A DNA stretch of 64,000 bases from JAZDCZ01 sp046757925 (GTDB lineage Bacteria > Gemmatimonadota > Gemmatimonadetes > Gemmatimonadales > GWC2-71-9): the NCBI GenBank assembly GCA_046757925.1, contig JBHHZE010000007.1, forward strand, positions 1-64,000. Direction: 5' to 3'. The position numbers were made by a program, and so were the translations under genes. The notes beneath the pieces are model-generated. The model did no database searches and was not told the origin of the DNA. It saw nothing but the letters and a program-made list of their open reading frames with translations. How positions within the stretch are numbered: position 1 is the stretch's first letter; each line of letters begins with the position of its first letter. Below, in pieces: positions 60,812-64,000 of this stretch.

Positions 60812-61780
60812 ATGGCACACCTCACGGTTGGGGCGCTATTCGAGCGCAAGCGCGAGAAGTTGGAGCTGGACTCGCTGACGGGCAAGATGGGGTTCGATAG
60901 GAAGATCACCGTGCCCGAGGTCTCCAGTCCGGGATTGGTCCTGGCGGGCTTCACCGAACGCTTCCTGGGGGCGCGGTTGCATGTGCTTGGCGAGACCGAG
61001 ATTGCCTACCTCCGAACCCTAGATACCGATGCCCGTAACCGATCGTTGGGAACGTTCTTGAACTTCGAGATGCCATGCGTGTTCGTCACGAAGGCGCAGG
61101 CAGTCCCACGCGAACTCCTGAAGCTTGCGAAGCAGAGAGGAATCCCGGTGTTTCGTTCCAGGCTCAAGACGAGCGAATTCTATCGGGGGATCACTCCCTA
61201 CCTGATCGAAGCGTTCGCACCCATGACCACTGTGCACGGTTCGCTTGCCGACGTATTCGGTGTCGGGCTGCTGTTCACGGGAGAATCGGGTATCGGAAAG
61301 AGCGAGTGTGTGCTGGATCTAGTGGAACGGGGTCATCGGCTCGTGGCGGACGATGCCGTCCACGTCATGCGGCGTGGAGCCGATGTGCTGATAGGTAGAT
61401 CGGACGATGTATCCCACAAGTACATGGAAATCCGCGGCGTCGGCATCGTCGATGTCTCGGCGATGTTCGGGGTGCGGGCTGTACGGCGCCAGAAGCGCAT
61501 AGAGGTGGTGGTGGAATTGCGACGTTGGGACAGTACACTCGATGTGGATAGAACTGGCCTCGATCGAAAAACCACAACAATTCTAGGGGTTGAACTACCA
61601 CTGGTGATCGTGCCTCTGAATCCGGGAAAGAATATCACGGTCGTGTCTGAGGTAGTTGCGCTGAATCACCTACTGCATTTTAGTGGGGTGAGACCCGCCG
61701 AGGTTCTGAATCGTAAGTTGATGAAGAAGATGGCTGAGCAGCAGGAACTCAACGAGTATCTCTCCGAGGACTATGAGTAA
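60812..61780 (+). CDS. hprK: HPr kinase/phosphorylase
   Basis: 322 residues. Catalytic H142 region (VHGSLADVFG), Walker A GESGIGKS at 157-164, acid pair in VADDAV, the signature EIRGVGIVDV (about 207-216) and the C-terminal NRKLMKKMAEQ. It phosphorylates or dephosphorylates HPr at Ser46 and links carbon state to regulation. Overlaps the IIA gene by 8 bases. Confidence 0.95.
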   Translation: MAHLTVGALFERKREKLELDSLTGKMGFDRKITVPEVSSPGLVLAGFTERFLGARLHVLGETEIAYLRTLDTDARNRSLGTFLNFEMPCVFVTKAQAVPRELLKLAKQRGIPVFRSRLKTSEFYRGITPYLIEAFAPMTTVHGSLADVFGVGLLFTGESGIGKSECVLDLVERGHRLVADDAVHVMRRGADVLIGRSDDVSHKYMEIRGVGIVDVSAMFGVRAVRRQKRIEVVVELRRWDSTLDVDRTGLDRKTTTILGVELPLVIVPLNPGKNITVVSEVVALNHLLHFSGVRPAEVLNRKLMKKMAEQQELNEYLSEDYE

Positions 61781-62153
61781 AGCACTGCTCGGAGTAGTGG
61801 TGTCGCATGCAGACGTTTCGGCGGCTCTAGTCGAAGCGGTAAAGCGGATAACCGGAGAATCGGAAGCGTTGGTGACGGTCACCAACGAAGGTGCGGATCT
61901 GGACAAACTCTGCAGCAATATCGACGCAGCAGTCGGCAAAAGTGCAGCCCTGGTGTTCACGGATATGGCAGGCGGGAGCTGCTTGCAGGCGGCCGTGCGT
62001 AAACTCCACGGCCGGGCAAATGTTGCGGTGGTAACCGGAGTGAATTTGCCGATGTTGATCGACTTCGTGTATCACCGCGATGCCGCTCCCCGTGATGCCG
62101 CGGCACGCGCGGTAACGGCCGGTTCACGTGGCATCCAAACGGTGGACCTGTGA
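61773..62153 (+). CDS. PTS mannose-family EIIA component
   Basis: 126 residues. ManX-like IIA fold with the phospho-histidine in VVVSHADVSAALV (His12) and TDMAGGSCLQAA. It receives phosphate from HPr and passes it to IIB. Overlaps hprK by 8 bases and IIB by GTGA. The sugar cannot be inferred because no sugar-specific enzyme is adjacent. Confidence 0.9.
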   Translation: MSKALLGVVVSHADVSAALVEAVKRITGESEALVTVTNEGADLDKLCSNIDAAVGKSAALVFTDMAGGSCLQAAVRKLHGRANVAVVTGVNLPMLIDFVYHRDAAPRDAAARAVTAGSRGIQTVDL

Positions 62154-62623
62154 GTCTGGCATTAGTGCGCGTCGACGATAGGTTGATTCACGGGCAAGTT
62201 GTGGTCGGTTGGGCCAACGCGCTGAACATAGACAGAATCCTGCTGATCGATGACCACGTGTGTGCCAACCAATGGGAGCGTGATCTGTATCGCATGGGCG
62301 TGCCGGCAGGCATGCAGGTGGAATTTGCTTCCGCCGAGGGGGCCGCGGCGATACTCGACGAGTGGATCAAGGCCCGGGAACGCTCGATCGTCGTGGTTGC
62401 AGACATCGAGACGCTGACCCGACTTTGTAACAGTACAGATGTGGTACAAAAGGTGAACATAGGCGGTGTGCATGACGGCGACGGTCGCAAGCGACGCTTG
62501 CCCTACGTGTTCCTGTCTGACGACGAACTCGAAACACTGCGAGCCATGTCCGCTAGAGGAATAGAAGTCACGGCACAGGACGTGCCAACGGCACGAGCAG
62601 TTCCGTTGGTGGAGATCGAGTAA
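62150..62623 (+). CDS. PTS mannose-family EIIB component
   Basis: 157 residues. The phospho-histidine motif is RVDDRLIHGQVVVGW and KVNIGGVHDGDGRKR is typical of sorbose/mannose IIB. GTG in a GTGA overlap with IIA. The last base of its stop is the first base of the IIC ATG (TAATG). Cytoplasmic, donates phosphate to the incoming sugar at IIC/IID. Confidence 0.92.
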   Translation: MSLALVRVDDRLIHGQVVVGWANALNIDRILLIDDHVCANQWERDLYRMGVPAGMQVEFASAEGAAAILDEWIKARERSIVVVADIETLTRLCNSTDVVQKVNIGGVHDGDGRKRRLPYVFLSDDELETLRAMSARGIEVTAQDVPTARAVPLVEIE

Positions 62624-63291
62624 TGGAGCATCTGACCTTGCTGATCGTGTGGGGTGTTCTGGTTGGTCTGGATCTAGTCAGCGTCCCTCAAGTCATGATC
62701 GCGCGACCGTTGGTCGCCGGTACGGTCGCCGGCGTCATCGTCGGTGATCCGGTTGCAGGTGCAACGGTCGGTATCGTGTTGGAACTGTTTGCCCTCGGTG
62801 TACTTCCGGTCGGTGCCGTTAGGTATCCCGATCTAGGACTCGGCACGATTGCCGCAACCGTAGCCGCCGCGGGTGCGCCATCTATTTTCGGTACCGGATT
62901 GGGTGTGGGGATCGGTCTGCTCGTGGCGTACCTGGGAGGAATGGGGATTCATGCGGTGCGCATCCTGACAGCGCGCGATGTCCGGAGGCATCAAACCGCG
63001 CTGGATCGAGGCGATCGCCGCATGGTGATCTCGGTGCATCTGCGCGGACTGGGCCGTGATGCGCTGCGTTCCTTGGCGATCACGGGCTTGGGGATCGCAC
63101 TGGCAATGACTGCGAGGAACTGGCTGCCTCTCACCACTCGAGGAGCTGTCTACCTGGGTATCGTCGCCGTGGGCGGCGCATTGGCGGCTTCGATGGAAGG
63201 CGTCTACCAACTGGTCGGACGCCGAGTAGTGCTTCGCTGGTTTGCACTGGGCTTAGCCGGCGGACTGATGGGAGTGGTAGCACTTTCATGA
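62623..63291 (+). CDS. PTS mannose-family EIIC permease
   Basis: 222 residues, about six hydrophobic helices, sorbose-type IIC: GLDLVSVPQVMIARPLVAG, VGDPVAGATVGIVLELFALGVLPVGA and GTGLGVGIGLL. Forms the sugar channel with IID. Shorter than the 260-270 residues usual for ManY. Ends in an ATGA overlap with IID. Confidence 0.88.
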   Translation: MEHLTLLIVWGVLVGLDLVSVPQVMIARPLVAGTVAGVIVGDPVAGATVGIVLELFALGVLPVGAVRYPDLGLGTIAATVAAAGAPSIFGTGLGVGIGLLVAYLGGMGIHAVRILTARDVRRHQTALDRGDRRMVISVHLRGLGRDALRSLAITGLGIALAMTARNWLPLTTRGAVYLGIVAVGGALAASMEGVYQLVGRRVVLRWFALGLAGGLMGVVALS

Positions 63292-64000
63292 AGGCTTCGT
63301 CGGCGATTAGCGCGTACCTGAGAACGTTCACGATGCAAGGATCCTGGAACTACGATCGTATGGTGGGAACCGGAGTGGCGTTTGCCAGTGAACCCATACT
63401 ACGCGAGCTGCCGGGCGGTGCTGAGGGCGCTCCGTACAGGGAAGCTCTGGGAAGGGCAAGCCAGTACTTCAACGGTCACCCATACCTTACACCCCTGGCT
63501 GTGGGTGCGCTCGCCCGCGCGGAATTCGACGGCGTCGATCGCGATCAAGCAACTAGACTGCGCAAGGCGCTCACGGGTCCGCTCGGCTCCATGGGTGACA
63601 AACTGATCTGGGCCGGCGCGCTACCCGTGAGTTCGGCCATCGGGCTTGGCCTTGCCGTTACCGTGTCACCGATTGTGGCGATTGTCGCTGCGCTGCTCGT
63701 CTACAACCTGGTTCATTTGACGGTGCGAACCTGGGCGCTCGCAGCCGGCTGGCGTGGCAGTGTGCACGTGGCGCAGCAGCTCGGGGCGCCGTTGCTCCAG
63801 AGAGGGCTCAAGATAGCCGGTCCCGCCGCCGGCTTGGCAGTTGGCTTGGCATTGCCGCTGGTGGCAGCGTGGTTGGTGAAAGATTTTGATATCCGAGGAC
63901 TGGTTGGCGTGGGACTCATCGCGGCCTCGGGCCTCTTTATAGTGAATTGGGTGTTGCCGACCTTGGATGCCGTTCGATTTGCGCTTAGTGTTCTTGTATT
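63288..64000 (+). CDS. PTS mannose-family EIID (cut by window edge)
   Basis: 237 residues are visible before the right edge. The family pattern is clear: RTFTMQGSWNYDRMVGTGVAFA, FNGHPYLTPLAVGALARAE, MGDKLIWAGALPVSS, and several hydrophobic helices. IID completes the permease. The open frame has no stop up to base 64000. HPr and enzyme I genes probably follow outside the window. Confidence 0.9.
   Translation, partial: MKASSAISAYLRTFTMQGSWNYDRMVGTGVAFASEPILRELPGGAEGAPYREALGRASQYFNGHPYLTPLAVGALARAEFDGVDRDQATRLRKALTGPLGSMGDKLIWAGALPVSSAIGLGLAVTVSPIVAIVAALLVYNLVHLTVRTWALAAGWRGSVHVAQQLGAPLLQRGLKIAGPAAGLAVGLALPLVAAWLVKDFDIRGLVGVGLIAASGLFIVNWVLPTLDAVRFALSVLV

Noticed and set aside
1..64000. CRISPR arrays, insertion sequences, prophage or integrated elements
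   Set aside because: No regularly spaced repeats, transposase or integrase were seen, and gene style is uniform throughout. This was checked by eye only.

Overview
The window is a gene-dense (about 60% G+C), almost gap-free stretch of a Gram-negative bacterial chromosome. No stretch over 300 bases lacks a gene. I see no insertion sequence, phage gene, integrase or CRISPR array. Three features fit Gemmatimonadota best: the combination of DUF4388/MglA/roadblock signalling genes, a dcw cluster with a meso-DAP-type MurE, and an HPr kinase next to a mannose-family PTS. Outer-membrane-type proteins (a lipoprotein and a beta-barrel) support a diderm cell. The phylum assignment is inference from gene content and was not tested. 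Genes are packed as long co-directional runs with ATGA, GTGA or TAATG stop/start overlaps. Only phhB and mazG lie on the minus strand.

Layout. (1) 1-11955: a signalling operon with two DUF4388-TPR proteins, three roadblock proteins, an MglA GTPase, an unusual protein with two DnaA-type AAA+ modules, CheR, CheD, CheB, two CheW, a TPR protein and a membrane metallopeptidase. CheA, CheY and a receptor are not in view and may lie upstream. (2) 11983-14233: a small membrane protein, tRNA-Val, a secreted TPR protein, tRNA-Asp and an intrinsic terminator. (3) 14248-29372: division and cell-wall cluster in the order rsmH-ftsL-ftsI-murE-murF-mraY-murD-ftsW-murG-murC-ftsQ-ftsA-ftsZ, without mraZ, murB or ddl. 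(4) 29372-36139: M23 peptidase, hisA, a vWA membrane protein, ftsY and recG. (5) 36148-38664: phhB and mazG on the minus strand, with asnS between them. (6) 38700-43949: alr, deoB, cdd, a bacterial-microcompartment vertex protein, a lipoprotein and a beta-barrel. (7) 43946-51561: mtaB, miaB, a ComFB-like protein, comEC, fbp and a coenzyme-B12 mutase large subunit. (8) 51619-59371: an FmdB zinc ribbon, argS, a PfkB kinase, purM, ribD-ribE-ribBA-ribH and nusB. (9) 59368-64000: a glycosyltransferase, hpf, hprK and the mannose-family PTS subunits IIA, IIB, IIC and IID, the last cut by the window edge.

The strongest candidate for something new is the first locus. There a small-GTPase polarity module (MglA plus roadblock proteins), DUF4388 proteins and chemotaxis adaptation enzymes are translationally coupled to a twin DnaA-like ATPase that lacks the DnaA DNA-binding domain. 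A second is a lone microcompartment vertex gene coupled to nucleoside-salvage genes (deoB, cdd). A third is a set of promoters (murC, asnS, alr) placed so close to the start codon that the mRNAs would be nearly leaderless.
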